From Stentor roeselii (Eukaryota > Ciliophora > Heterotrichea > Heterotrichida > Stentoridae), in the NCBI GenBank assembly GCA_006503475.1, contig RSEH01000146.1:1-64000 (forward strand): a DNA stretch of 64,000 bases, read 5' to 3'. How positions within the stretch are numbered: position 1 is the first letter of the stretch; each line of letters opens with the position of its first letter. The notes under the pieces were generated by a model. The model had not been told where the DNA came from, did no database searches, and was given only the letters and a program-made list of their open reading frames with translations. The position numbers were made by a program, and so were the translations under genes. Shown in pieces: positions 36,075 to 46,049 of the stretch.

Positions 36075-39062
36075 CTAAATCAATCTATACCCTAATTCTG
36101 GACTATTCCTCACAAAGATTTTTCTTGAGACCCTGCAAGCGAAATAAAAAACAGCCAAGAGAACAACCCCAACAACCCAGAATCCTAGTCCTTGAGAGCC
36201 ATATCCACTATCAACACCTTTAAAAATCCTCAAACACATTTTCTGATCAACCTTTTCAACCTCAACTCCAAAAGCATCCGCACATCTTTCAAGTACTCCA
36301 TCATCAAAAACATCTGAACTCAACTCATTTTTGTTAATAATCGATTTCTGGTTTTTGATATCATTTAAAAGTTCATCTTTACAATTGAAAGCGACACAAA
36401 CTCTGAATCCAATGTCAGTTAAGCCCGCTGCATTCAAATCTTGCTGACAAGCTTTGCAGTGACTATTAAGACTTGAGCTAGACACTAAAGAGATTTTTTC
36501 TATTTTACTTGTAGAGGCCAGATATAAATGAGGTTGATTAGAGCTGAGGTTCTTCGAATTTTTGCCGTTGTTGGTCTCACTGAATGATTTAGAAGCATCG
36601 GAAGGTCTGGCCCCCCTGCAGCCTTTAACACATCGATTGTTATGATTGATAGAATCATCTGAATAAATAGAATCACAACGACTGACACATTTCATACCAC
36701 AATCGTGATAACATTTTTCGTATTGATTACTGTTTGAATATAGTGAAGAGCATTTTTTATTACAAGCAGTGAGACTCGCTTCAGACTCGCTGAAGATTTC
36801 CAGTGGTTCGAAATTTTTGCAGTAAGTTTCAATACACTGAATGTAATCATCTCCATAATAGACCCAGTTGTGGTAACATGTATCAGTGCATGGAGTTAGT
36901 TTGATAGGTGAGATCAGTGATTCAGACATAATATTATTGCATGTTGTTTTGCAATAATTCTCATTAGTAAAGTAATATTGTTTCAAACATTTATCATAGC
37001 ATTTATTAAAGCTTTTTGCTGATAATTTTAAAGGCTCGATTTGTGAGTCTTCCCGACAATGAATGTGACAAGAATAATTTTTTTTCTCATGAACACATCT
37101 TCCATAACATTTTTTTCCAGTTGATGAATTTAGGTTGGAGACTTTGAGTGGTTCATTTGATTGACAGTAAATAGTTTCTTGTTGCTGATATCCATGGGCA
37201 TCGGTATCTGACCAGCATGAACAGAGACCGACTGAAGACGAACTTGACACCGCAACTGGTTTAAAAGTTCTGCAGTATTCATAAGTGCAAGTCTTGAAAT
37301 CATATCCATAGTAATACCAGTCATAGTAACATGAATCAGTACATTCATTTAACTCTACCAAAGGAGAAACTTGAATATTATTCTTCGACTTGAAATCATT
37401 AAAAACTGAAAAAATCTCTTCTTTACATGCAAAAGATGCACAGTTTTTAAAAGCATTCCCAGAAAAACCTTCACATCTCTGACAAGACTTACTCGAAGAT
37501 TGACTTAAAAGTGACTTGCTATTGATGATGTTTTCACATTTATTAACAATACAAAGATACTGGAAATTCACTTCTTTTTCATTATAAAACTCTCCACATT
37601 GCTTACAACTTTTCACTCCAATTAATTGACTCCTAGCGAAATGTTTATCATTTTCAGAAAATACAAAAGCTGCTTTATTTTCAAGTTCTTCTTTACAGTT
37701 GTATTTGATGCAAGACAAGTAACTCGCTCCATCAAAGTAAAGACAAGTCGAGCACTTTGAAGAAAAACTAACAGGATGGTTCTTCGAGAACAAGACTTGC
37801 TTTCCTGAGACTTCTTCTTTGCAAGCAGTGATTAAACAAAGATGTCCTGCTGCTGAACTAAAGCAATCTGAGCATTTGGAAGACTTTCCCATGTTCACCT
37901 GTTCGAGAAACAAATCAAAAACTGTTAAAAACTGTTCATGACAAGCTCCTGAGAAACAGTTTTCATTCTTCAAAGCACTTTCACCAGTGCACAAGTCAAC
38001 ACAAGTCATCCCCTTAGTCAAAGTCTGACCCTTGCTAAGATAAAGTCCTCTCTTCAAGGCACTTTCCTTGCAATTATAAACAAGACAAGTGCTAAACCTA
38101 GAAGAATCTTCCCTAAACTCTTCGCATCGGGCACAGGAATTTTGAACTTCTCCTAAAATAAGTCCAGTTTGTCCAAAGTACTCAAAAGCAGCGATGACCA
38201 AGTCCCCCTTGCACCAGGTTTGAATGCATTGTTCATAAAGATCGAACTGTCCATTTTCATAATAATCGCTGCAGTCAACACATCCTAAAACAAATGAAGA
38301 AGGTTCGACTTTCACTAGTTTCAAAATAATTTCTTCTCGGCAGTTGGTCTTGAGGCAATATTCCAAATAATCATGATCAGTGATATCATGACATTGAAGG
38401 CATTTTTCACCGTCTTTACTTGAAGAGTCGAATTTCAGTCCAAAGGTCTTTTTGGTGCAGTACCTTTTCACGCATTTGCTGTAGTCAGTCCCACTTGTCA
38501 CGTATTGTTCGTAGCACCAGTCAGTGCAAGCGCTTAAGGACTGTGACTTTACAGAAAAAGTTGAAGACATTTGAACTGAAATCTTTTCTTTGCAGTGAAA
38601 CACGGCGCAGGAGGATAGATGTTCACTGTCTTCTGCATTGGATAAGAACTTCTGGCATTGTTGGCATCTTGAACCACTTTCAGACCCTTTAACAAGTTCT
38701 TTCGCTTGGGCCTGGCAGTTTCTTCGATAACATGCAAAGAAATAATCACTTGACTCAACTAAATTCGCACATTCAAGGCAAGTTTTTTCAGTCACTACTC
38801 CGAACTCGAGGATCGAGTTCGGCTCTAAGGCTGTTGTTTTTAGAACGATTGAATCTATTTCTGAATTTGAAGAAGATTTAGTTAACTCTGGCATCTTGCT
38901 TTTGCAGACCTGTTTAATGCAAGAGTAGTACTGTTCCCCTGAATACTTCCAGAGACACTCAACACAACTGTGAAACTGGAAGGTCTTGCCAGAGTTATCA
39001 GCTGAGGCGAGGAAGAGAGTAGAGAAGGATAAGAAAAGGCTTAGGGTAAGTTTAAGAGCCAT
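36075..39062 (-). CDS. type I membrane protein with about 20 four-Cys repeats
   Basis: A 995-residue protein. A signal peptide (residues 1-21, LTLSLFLSFSTLFLASA) leads into about 20 tandem modules of 25-45 residues, each with Cys-x2-3-Cys, a spacer of about 10-20 residues with an aromatic, then Cys-x3-5-Cys and an acidic or Lys end (for example CQRCEGFSGNAFKNCASFAC and CSTCLYFDGASYLSCIKYNC). A single membrane helix (about 960-980, GFWVVGVVLLAVFYFACRV) and a short cytoplasmic tail close the protein. Two module types alternate: CxxC types, and CxxxC types rich in Tyr (near 590, 690 and 730). I recognise no named family. It is probably a surface or secretory-pathway protein with many disulfides. 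Confidence 0.8.
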   Translation of the reverse strand: MALKLTLSLFLSFSTLFLASADNSGKTFQFHSCVECLWKYSGEQYYSCIKQVCKSKMPELTKSSSNSEIDSIVLKTTALEPNSILEFGVVTEKTCLECANLVESSDYFFACYRRNCQAQAKELVKGSESGSRCQQCQKFLSNAEDSEHLSSCAVFHCKEKISVQMSSTFSVKSQSLSACTDWCYEQYVTSGTDYSKCVKRYCTKKTFGLKFDSSSKDGEKCLQCHDITDHDYLEYCLKTNCREEIILKLVKVEPSSFVLGCVDCSDYYENGQFDLYEQCIQTWCKGDLVIAAFEYFGQTGLILGEVQNSCARCEEFREDSSRFSTCLVYNCKESALKRGLYLSKGQTLTKGMTCVDLCTGESALKNENCFSGACHEQFLTVFDLFLEQVNMGKSSKCSDCFSSAAGHLCLITACKEEVSGKQVLFSKNHPVSFSSKCSTCLYFDGASYLSCIKYNCKEELENKAAFVFSENDKHFARSQLIGVKSCKQCGEFYNEKEVNFQYLCIVNKCENIINSKSLLSQSSSKSCQRCEGFSGNAFKNCASFACKEEIFSVFNDFKSKNNIQVSPLVELNECTDSCYYDWYYYGYDFKTCTYEYCRTFKPVAVSSSSSVGLCSCWSDTDAHGYQQQETIYCQSNEPLKVSNLNSSTGKKCYGRCVHEKKNYSCHIHCREDSQIEPLKLSAKSFNKCYDKCLKQYYFTNENYCKTTCNNIMSESLISPIKLTPCTDTCYHNWVYYGDDYIQCIETYCKNFEPLEIFSESEASLTACNKKCSSLYSNSNQYEKCYHDCGMKCVSRCDSIYSDDSINHNNRCVKGCRGARPSDASKSFSETNNGKNSKNLSSNQPHLYLASTSKIEKISLVSSSSLNSHCKACQQDLNAAGLTDIGFRVCVAFNCKDELLNDIKNQKSIINKNELSSDVFDDGVLERCADAFGVEVEKVDQKMCLRIFKGVDSGYGSQGLGFWVVGVVLLAVFYFACRVSRKIFVRNSPELGYRLI

Positions 39063-39205
39063 CAGAATTATTATGGAGTTTAAATAGTCTTGTTATTTAA
39101 ATTCGCCACTGAAAAGAACTGAATTAATCTTGTTAAGTCATTCTGGGTGTTAGGATGAGGAATCTTTGTAGTTAATGCTTAGGATTATTCAGTCGATATT
39201 AAAGC

Positions 39206-39610
39206 ATGAACTTAAATAAAAGCAGTAGTCACTTCGATGTTGACAATGGACCCTTCGCTGTGAAAAGCGTCAATATCAGGACACGATCTGCAAGTATCAG
39301 GCCTGGAGACATCCTGCAAAATGAAGCTTTTAAATCTCAACCTGCTGATCAGAAATTCGGATATAAACTCACCTGGCTTAGGTCAAGGACTGGAAAATCT
39401 TCAGAAAAGATGAGTCAAACTGTCGTGACACGTAGAAAGAAAGAAACAAGAAAAAAACACTTCTTGACTAGTCCTTTTGGAGTGATTCTGAAAGGAAAAA
39501 AATTAGTTCAAAGATATGGAATCGGAAGCATTTTCAGAGAAAAACTCGAGTTCAACCCGAAAAACGCGATATTTAGAGACCACTTTAATATGAGAAGTAA
39601 ATGGAAATAG
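39206..39610 (+). CDS. hypothetical basic protein, 134 aa
   Basis: No family recognised. Very basic, with VVTRRKKETRKKHF in the middle and a C-terminus FRDHFNMRSKWK. No membrane segment. It is divergent from the Cys-repeat gene, about 143 bp between starts. A clean frame and ATG in AT-rich context support it. Confidence 0.6.
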   Translation: MNLNKSSSHFDVDNGPFAVKSVNIRTRSASIRPGDILQNEAFKSQPADQKFGYKLTWLRSRTGKSSEKMSQTVVTRRKKETRKKHFLTSPFGVILKGKKLVQRYGIGSIFREKLEFNPKNAIFRDHFNMRSKWK

Positions 39611-39867
39611 TCACTTCCTTTTCCCTGGTAAAACGCATCCTTTTAAAGCACTAACAAAAATGTCAAAGGCAAAATTCAGTCAAATTTTCAAAAAATTGTC
39701 TTAATCCTCTATTTTTTCACGATTTTTCCTTTAAAAACCCGTTCAAACCCCTTCTTCAAATCTAAAATCCAAAGGGCCTCATTCAAATCCCGACCAGAAA
39801 TCCAATCCTCAAAAACTCAAATCAAAAAACTCCAAAAAATCCAATTACTCCAAATAAAATATTAAAA

Positions 39868-40230
39868 TTAATTAGGTGCGAATCTCCTGAAAACAGGTAA
39901 ACGTCTTTTTTCATTTTCATTCGAAATTCGTTCAGGTTCCGGAGAATTCGAAGCAGTTTCGAGTGAAGGGTCTTTGTGTTTGAATTGACACCGACTCCCG
40001 TACTGACAGTACCCAAGTTCATGAAATTGTTTGCAGTCTTTTGTCTTGTAGTTCGTAAATTTCGTCTTTCCTCTCAGGTCTTCTGATCCATGTGCGAAGG
40101 CACACTTGTCGCCGAACTTGCAAAGCCCAAGAGGCCAGTTTCGGCACATCTCTGTTTTGAACTTTTGCCCGGAGTCCTCTCGTTTTCTGATTGTTGTCCC
40201 AGCGAATGAGGAGAATTGGTATGAAGCCAT
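39868..40230 (-). CDS. tandem CCCH zinc-finger protein (tristetraprolin-like)
   Basis: A 120-residue protein with two CCCH fingers. Finger 1 is KFKTEMCRNWPLGLCKFGDK then CAFAHG (C-x7-C-x5-C-x3-H); finger 2 is NYKTKDCKQFHELGYCQYGS then RCQFKH (C-x8-C-x5-C-x3-H). Each has the lead-in (Y/F)KT(E/K)xC of the TTP/ZFP36 family, which binds AU-rich elements in mRNA 3' ends and promotes decay. The finger spacing fits the family. The tail is Ser/Glu/Arg-rich. It is likely a cytoplasmic RNA-binding protein. Confidence 0.9.
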   Translation of the reverse strand: MASYQFSSFAGTTIRKREDSGQKFKTEMCRNWPLGLCKFGDKCAFAHGSEDLRGKTKFTNYKTKDCKQFHELGYCQYGSRCQFKHKDPSLETASNSPEPERISNENEKRRLPVFRRFAPN

Positions 40231-40309
40231 TTTAATTTGTTTATATTTAAAATGAAACAGTAAATAACTAAATCAAAAGTTTTTTAGGTGATTTTTATTT
40301 ACAGAGTTA

Positions 40310-41953
40310 TTAAATTAAGAACATGTTTTCTAAGAATTTTTCTTTCGTGGTGAAGGAAAATTTACGGTGATGTTTACAGAAGAGCTCGGGTTTTGATGGA
40401 GGGGGCTTTAAGAGACCTTGGATTTTTTCGTATAGAAGCTTGTGGATTGATGAGGTTAGGATCTTTGTTACTTGGTGGGGTATTAGGAATTTGAAGTGGA
40501 GTGAGTCGAAACCTGCGTTGATTTTTTGGATGTTTGAGACTTGTCTTGAGATTTTTTTTAAAGTTGAAGGATTTTCTTTTACCAGAGAACTGTTCAATAA
40601 CACAGTTAATGGCGTAAACTGATAGTCATCATAAGGTACAGGGCTTCGATCAACATTTAACTTAACCGTCAGTCCAGTCTTCGTAACAATCAAGCTTTCA
40701 GTAACATCTTGACTATTCTCAGCGAGGCGATGAGAGGTAATAACCAAAACCTGTTTTTCAGGTGAAACAATAGAAAAATCCTGATAAATCCTGCTATAAT
40801 CCAGCATTTTTCTCCCTTCCCTAAAGCAATTTTCCGGAAAAACCATCTGATACCCAGCACTAAGTTTAATCCCAAGGTCACTAAACGCCATCAAAATCTC
40901 TAAAAACATTTCATAGTCCTTCTGACAGACTAAAACAACCTGAAAACTCTTACAAAGTTTCCTAACAACAGTCAAAGTCAAAGGTTTTAAAGCCAAGTCA
41001 TCAAGATTCTCTCCAAAAACATTTTCAAAATTAAGAACAACCAAATTCTTCAAAAATCTGCATCCTTGAGGACTAAAGTACAAAGTCCTTAAACTCGGTA
41101 TAAACCTTTGAACCTTTCTAATCCTCAAAGATTTCAAAGGTCTCAAAACCTGAGAAAATCCAAGACAAGAACATTCATGAAGAGCCTTCGGAGCCTTTTC
41201 ATTAAAAGTCTTAAAAGCAGGTTGAGCCGAGTAAAACTTTCTAAAAATCCTGATATAATAAGGAAACGAGTTAACACTCAACTCAAGTGAACCTTCAAGA
41301 ATCGCATGAAAAGAGGTAAAGTTATAGTTTTTCAGAATGTTCATGAAATAAAATGGATCCTCTGATAAGTTCATCCTGTCACTGGTGACTGGAGATAAAC
41401 CTATTGAGACCAAGTTATTCAAAGCTGCCATGTTCGACATTGAAGAAGTCGTACTTGTCATCATGATTGTTGGGTTGCTGCTCTCGTCAAAGCTGGTAAA
41501 GTCCACACTGATTTTTTTACGAGTTCTTCTTTCTCGATGCTTTTTTATCTGGATTTTCAGTTGAATGTTGGACTTGTCTAAAGGCTTCAAAATCCCGGTT
41601 TTCGTGTTTTTCTGAGAATCGCTTTTTTTTTCATTCAAGCGTATAACTGATGTGTTCTTGCAAGGACCTTCTTGTCGCGCAATTGTCGAAGTTTGACGGG
41701 TTTCCACGTTGTTTTTCTTGATTGAAGGTAAAGTTCTTGTTTTTTGGATTGAATCTCGCTGGTGGATCTTTTTTTTCTCGAGGATGACAACTTCTGCGAA
41801 AGTTTTACTTCCTTGGGAGTCATTAAGACTGCTTAAGGTGCTTTGATGAAGTTTTTGTCTTATTATCTGTGAACAGCGACTCGGGGTTTTCGAGGGCTTC
41901 AAGTCGATGCGTTGGTTTTTTGTTGTGAATGTATTCGGAGCAACGTAGGCCAT
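40310..41953 (-). CDS. unknown protein with possible degenerate HAD (NIF-like) domain, 547 aa
   Basis: The first 180 residues are basic and disordered (IQIKKHRERRTRKKI). The C-terminal half has LKNLVVLNFENVFGENLDDL followed by KPLTLTVVRKLCKSFQVVLV, CQKDYEMFLEILMAF and AGYQMVFPENCF. This order resembles NLI-interacting-factor/CTD-phosphatase-like HAD domains (LVLDLDETL...), but both catalytic Asp positions read as Asn and Glu, so it would be inactive. This reading is weak. No membrane segment or other known domain is seen. Confidence 0.6.
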   Translation of the reverse strand: MAYVAPNTFTTKNQRIDLKPSKTPSRCSQIIRQKLHQSTLSSLNDSQGSKTFAEVVILEKKKIHQRDSIQKTRTLPSIKKNNVETRQTSTIARQEGPCKNTSVIRLNEKKSDSQKNTKTGILKPLDKSNIQLKIQIKKHRERRTRKKISVDFTSFDESSNPTIMMTSTTSSMSNMAALNNLVSIGLSPVTSDRMNLSEDPFYFMNILKNYNFTSFHAILEGSLELSVNSFPYYIRIFRKFYSAQPAFKTFNEKAPKALHECSCLGFSQVLRPLKSLRIRKVQRFIPSLRTLYFSPQGCRFLKNLVVLNFENVFGENLDDLALKPLTLTVVRKLCKSFQVVLVCQKDYEMFLEILMAFSDLGIKLSAGYQMVFPENCFREGRKMLDYSRIYQDFSIVSPEKQVLVITSHRLAENSQDVTESLIVTKTGLTVKLNVDRSPVPYDDYQFTPLTVLLNSSLVKENPSTLKKISRQVSNIQKINAGFDSLHFKFLIPHQVTKILTSSIHKLLYEKIQGLLKPPPSKPELFCKHHRKFSFTTKEKFLENMFLI

Positions 41954-43119
41954 GTTATATTAGTTAAATATTTCAGCTCCATTTCAAAACGGAAGTCGTG
42001 TTTCATGTCGATTTTTGAAGGGTTTTAAGACTTTTTTTGGGTTTTGATTAAATTTTCTTGGCTTTAGAAGATTTTGGAAAATTCTTGGAGGAGGAAAGAA
42101 TCATTTGCAGAGGATTTTTTTATGAGGAAAAATTTAGATATTATTTTATGGAATTAAATGATAATATTAGTGAGAAACAAGAAAATTTTATGATTTTTGG
42201 ATTTTTAGGTGATGACATTTTTTATTGAAGTTTTCGTTAGTTTTACAGGAGCAGGATTTTAAGTAATAATTAGGTTTAAGTCATTTAGGTTTTCTGAAGG
42301 TTTAGGTAAAGTTTTGGTGGTTTGGATATTTGGTAATCTAGAAACTGTCTTTTATTTAAGTTTTTTATGCTTTTAGATTAGAAAGAAACTTTTTTACTAT
42401 TGATTGAAATTTTTCTTATTAAATATTCTTTCTGATACTAAAACTCAATAAATAAATACTTAAAGGAGGTATAGTCTATTCATTTTTTTAACATGAGAAG
42501 TAAAATCTTTGAAAAATTAATTTCTCTTTTAATAACAAGTACTTAATATAAAGTTTTAAATATTTCGAACCCTGGAAAAAAGTGTATATTCAAATTCTTA
42601 TCAAACGCTTGTATGCTTTAAAATTTCGAGGAGAAAACTTGAAAAAGATATTTTGGTAAGTTTTTTATGACAAGGTAAAATTATTTACTACAGAAACAAA
42701 TTTTTTTATTGATAATCATCAAGCACTTTTAAATATTGTATTTTAAAGTCAATAGCAAATGTGTTCAAAATTTCAACTTTTATTCTTGATGATGATCATT
42801 CCTAGCATAACAATTTTTAAATCCGGATTGAAACCATCTTGCTAGTATAAGTACGAAAATTATTCAAGCTTTAAATTAAAACTCTTTGTTGCATCCTATG
42901 CTCCTATCAATTAAATTGAAAAGTAATTAAGTAGAGGAAGGAGATTAAGATTAAAAAATTCCTTGTTAGTATTCACGAAGTTTCAAAATTTTACTTGAAA
43001 ATTACTTTATTTTCAACTACCTGATTTATTTCATGATAAGATTCTCTGAATACTCAAACTAACCATTTATTCTTTACCAAAATTATCAGATATTTGCGAA
43101 AATAAAAATTACTTGTAAA
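41954..43119. other. long divergent intergenic region
   Basis: About 1.2 kb. The left third is T/G-rich on the plus strand, the rest AT-rich with stops in all frames. It probably holds promoters of the two flanking divergent genes. No RNA gene or clear repeat was seen. Confidence 0.6.
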
Positions 43120-44505
43120 ATGTTAAGGAAAATTTCATATCCTTCATCATCTAATTTGAAGACACAAGTAGAAAACACGAAAGAACTGATAAACCTTCTT
43201 CATAAATTTCAAGAAAATCTAGCTAATCAACCAATAAAACTTTCTTTTGTTCCTGAAAAAATTTCAAAAATCTTGCCCAAAACTCCAAAAAAATTTTCAG
43301 ATGTTCTTCAAGAAGTTGAAGAAAAAGTTCTTCAAAATAATATTAACTGGGGACATCCTATGTTTTTTGCCTTTTTTCCTTTAACTTTATCCTGGTCGTC
43401 GATTCAAGGTGAAATTTTGGCAAAGTGTTTGCAAAATGTCGCATTTACCCGGGAGATTTCCCCAATTTCACATGAGATTGAGATAACTGTAGCTGACTGG
43501 CTCTGTGAAATGCTTGGTCTTCCAAGCCATTTTTTCAACAGTTCCGGTCCAGGAGGTGGGATGACCTACACAACAGCATCAGATGCAGTTCTAACAGCGA
43601 TGAGTTGCGCACGTTTAGAGACAGGTTCGAATTCAGTGGCATACGTATCAGACCAGGCTCATTTCTCAATCGAAAAATCCGCGCGAGTATTAGGAGTTCC
43701 CATCCGAGTGATCCCAAGCTACCTGAACCCATCTCTCGGGACCTACTCAATCAACACTGAAGCTCTCAAGTCCCAAATCTTCAAAGACAAGTCTTCAGGT
43801 CTCAAGCCCAGTTTCATCGTCGGGTGCATCGGAGGCACCAACGTCTGCTCCGTAGACGAAAACGACAAACTCGCTGAAATCGCTGAAGAAGAAAAAGCCT
43901 GGTTTCATATCGACGCGGCATATGCTGGAAGCTTTTGCATGTTACCTGAATTTAAACATTTCTTGAAAGGAGTCGAAAAATGCACTACTTTCAACATCAA
44001 CTCATCGAAAATGCTACTCACAGCAATAGGCTCTAGTCATATGTGGGTCAAGGATAAAGCCTTGCTTGTTCGAAACCTTGCTCAAAGTGCGAGTTATTTA
44101 AAAGGAGTTAATGATGTTGACTTTAAGAACTGGCAAATTCCTCTTGGAAGAGAATGCAATGCGATGAAGAGTTGGTTCGTCATTCAAGAGTTTGGGGAAA
44201 GTGGAATTCATGAACATCTTAGAGGGTTTCTTCAGGCAACTCAAGTAGCAGAGGACTATGTGAATCAGGATGAAAGGCTTGAAATGGTCGTTAAGCGAAT
44301 TTTTGGACTTGTTGTTTTTAGAGTTAAAGGAGAAAATTCAAAGACAGACTTGCTGGTCAGTCGCTTGTCGCAAGATGAGAATATTTTTTTATTGGGTAGC
44401 AAGTTGTATGATAAGAGTATCATCAGGTTTACCCCGGGTGCAGTGGTCGAAGGTCATTTGAATATTCATAAAGCATTCGAGATTTTAAAAAGTTATTTAG
44501 ACTAG
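43120..44505 (+). CDS. PLP-dependent group II amino acid decarboxylase (AADC/tyrosine decarboxylase-like)
   Basis: A 461-residue protein of the aromatic-L-amino-acid decarboxylase family, fold type I. Key parts: INWGHPMFFAFFP substrate loop, FTREISPISHEIE, the GPGGGMTYTTASDA phosphate-binding area, His181 (HFSIEKSA, stacks on PLP), Asp265 in FHIDAAYAGS (binds the pyridine N) and Lys297 in NINSSKMLL (Schiff base; the usual NPHK is NSSK here). It should decarboxylate an aromatic amino acid such as tyrosine, tryptophan or DOPA to the amine; which one cannot be told. The usual GRRFRxLK motif reads GRECNAMK. The length is typical. It ends 13 bp before the bL21m gene. Confidence 0.9.
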   Translation: MLRKISYPSSSNLKTQVENTKELINLLHKFQENLANQPIKLSFVPEKISKILPKTPKKFSDVLQEVEEKVLQNNINWGHPMFFAFFPLTLSWSSIQGEILAKCLQNVAFTREISPISHEIEITVADWLCEMLGLPSHFFNSSGPGGGMTYTTASDAVLTAMSCARLETGSNSVAYVSDQAHFSIEKSARVLGVPIRVIPSYLNPSLGTYSINTEALKSQIFKDKSSGLKPSFIVGCIGGTNVCSVDENDKLAEIAEEEKAWFHIDAAYAGSFCMLPEFKHFLKGVEKCTTFNINSSKMLLTAIGSSHMWVKDKALLVRNLAQSASYLKGVNDVDFKNWQIPLGRECNAMKSWFVIQEFGESGIHEHLRGFLQATQVAEDYVNQDERLEMVVKRIFGLVVFRVKGENSKTDLLVSRLSQDENIFLLGSKLYDKSIIRFTPGAVVEGHLNIHKAFEILKSYLD

Positions 44506-44518
44506 ATTCTTATTAATA

Positions 44519-45160
44519 ATGCTGAGAATCCCCGTCAGACTCATGAGGTCAGCTTTTCTTGGCAGGGAGTCCGAATGGGCGAAAAAGGATTTTGATGAGG
44601 TTAGGTCGATTCATATGGAAGACCAGATCCCCAGAGAATACGTAAGGATGAAGTATCTCTGGCAACATCCTTTAGAACTCAAACAAAAATACAAAGAAAG
44701 AAGAAAACTCCGAGAAGCAGAAATACAAAAAATCCAGGAACAAGAAAGTAAAACCGTTCTTCACTCTTTCAAACCACTCGACGCGATTCCCATGCCCAGA
44801 GACGACCAAATTTTTGCTATTCTTACAATCGCAGGGACTCAATACAAAGTTACCAAGGACGATTCAGTGCTTGCTGAAAAACTTGAATACGATATTGGAA
44901 CTCAAGTCGTCTTTGATAATGTTGCACTTGTTGGCACTCCTCAATATACAATCATTGGAAGGCCTCGAGTTGACAGTGCTAAGGTCTATGCTACTGTTGA
45001 ACAGCAGGTCTTTACTGATAAGGTCATTGTTTTCAAGAAGAAGAGGCGTAAGGGATATAAGAAAAACTTCGGACATCGGCAGGAAGCCACGATTTTGAGA
45101 GTTGATAAAATTGAACATGAGATTAATTCAAAATGTGACTTGCTCTTACCGGTTAGATAG
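44519..45160 (+). CDS. mitochondrial ribosomal protein bL21m
   Basis: A 213-residue protein. Residues about 97-200 match L21: IFAILTIAGTQYKVTKDDSV, KLEYDIGTQVVFDNVALVG, IIGRPRVDSAKVYATVEQQ, VIVFKKKRRKGYKKNFGHRQ. The N-terminus is basic and Arg-rich (MLRIPVRLMRSAFLGR), fitting mitochondrial targeting, followed by a charged extension before the L21 core. The start lies in TTATTAATAATG. It is a large-subunit component; together with uL15m this window holds two mitoribosomal genes. Confidence 0.9.
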   Translation: MLRIPVRLMRSAFLGRESEWAKKDFDEVRSIHMEDQIPREYVRMKYLWQHPLELKQKYKERRKLREAEIQKIQEQESKTVLHSFKPLDAIPMPRDDQIFAILTIAGTQYKVTKDDSVLAEKLEYDIGTQVVFDNVALVGTPQYTIIGRPRVDSAKVYATVEQQVFTDKVIVFKKKRRKGYKKNFGHRQEATILRVDKIEHEINSKCDLLLPVR

Positions 45161-45335
45161 TGGGAGTTAGTTAAGTGATTTGGACTATTTTTATGAAAAT
45201 ATCGAAAAATTGAGGGGTTGCTTAAGTCATTCAAAAGATGAAGGGTCTTATTTGAGAACTGCTTTAATCTCCATCTTAAAACAGTCATTATACAGATATC
45301 TTGATTGTCACTATTAATATCATCAAATAATTACC

Positions 45336-45929
45336 ATGGCACTCGGTGTTTCTCATTCAAATATGCATTGGAACCTAAAACCCTTCTCTTCTATTCATTC
45401 CAACATCTCAAGTCCTCAACCTTCCTTTCATTCTTCAACTAAACCTAGTCCAAACTCAAGAGAATTGAATGATCATCAAGACCCTTTTACAAACTTTCAG
45501 TTATCATCTAATGGAAAAGGAAGACTTCGACCTGTTTTGACGAAACATCGAAGAACTCCTACTTTAACCCGAGTTCAGGAATTTAAAGATAACGAGGAAG
45601 TTTTGTTGAGAAAATCAGCGAGTTATAAAGTTATGAGAACTGTTTTTCGAGTAGAAAATAAAAGAGGCGCTTCACAGAAAAGTAGTAATCCTAAAATTAA
45701 CACAGAAAACAATTCTGAGGTGACAAGGGAGGTCCAAACTCCTTTTTTTAAGCCTCATCCAAAGTCACTGGAAAGGCCTCAACAGGTAGGATCTTTAATT
45801 CAGAAAAGAAACGGAAGGACTTTGTTTTTCGAGCATGTCAAAAAAACGATTCCTGTCGAAGTCAGCTTCGGTGTTTCAGAAAAAAAGAAGGAGATAAGGA
45901 GTAGTAGGGTAAGATTGTTTTGTAATTAA
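45336..45929 (+). CDS. hypothetical basic protein, 197 aa
   Basis: No family recognised. The first 60 residues are Ser/Pro/Asn/His-rich and disordered; the rest is basic with short motifs (LTKHRRTPTLTRVQEF, RKSASYKVMRTVFRV, RNGRTLFFEHVKKTIPVEVS). No membrane or signal segment. The clean frame and its own start context support it. Confidence 0.6.
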   Translation: MALGVSHSNMHWNLKPFSSIHSNISSPQPSFHSSTKPSPNSRELNDHQDPFTNFQLSSNGKGRLRPVLTKHRRTPTLTRVQEFKDNEEVLLRKSASYKVMRTVFRVENKRGASQKSSNPKINTENNSEVTREVQTPFFKPHPKSLERPQQVGSLIQKRNGRTLFFEHVKKTIPVEVSFGVSEKKKEIRSSRVRLFCN

Positions 45930-46049
45930 ATATGGTTAAAAAAAGCAAGAAAATGATATAATTAATGAATCTTCTTGAGAACTAAAATCTTTCTATTCCA
46001 ATTTTCATTTTTTCCTTATTTCTTCAATAAAACTATAAATCTAATAATC

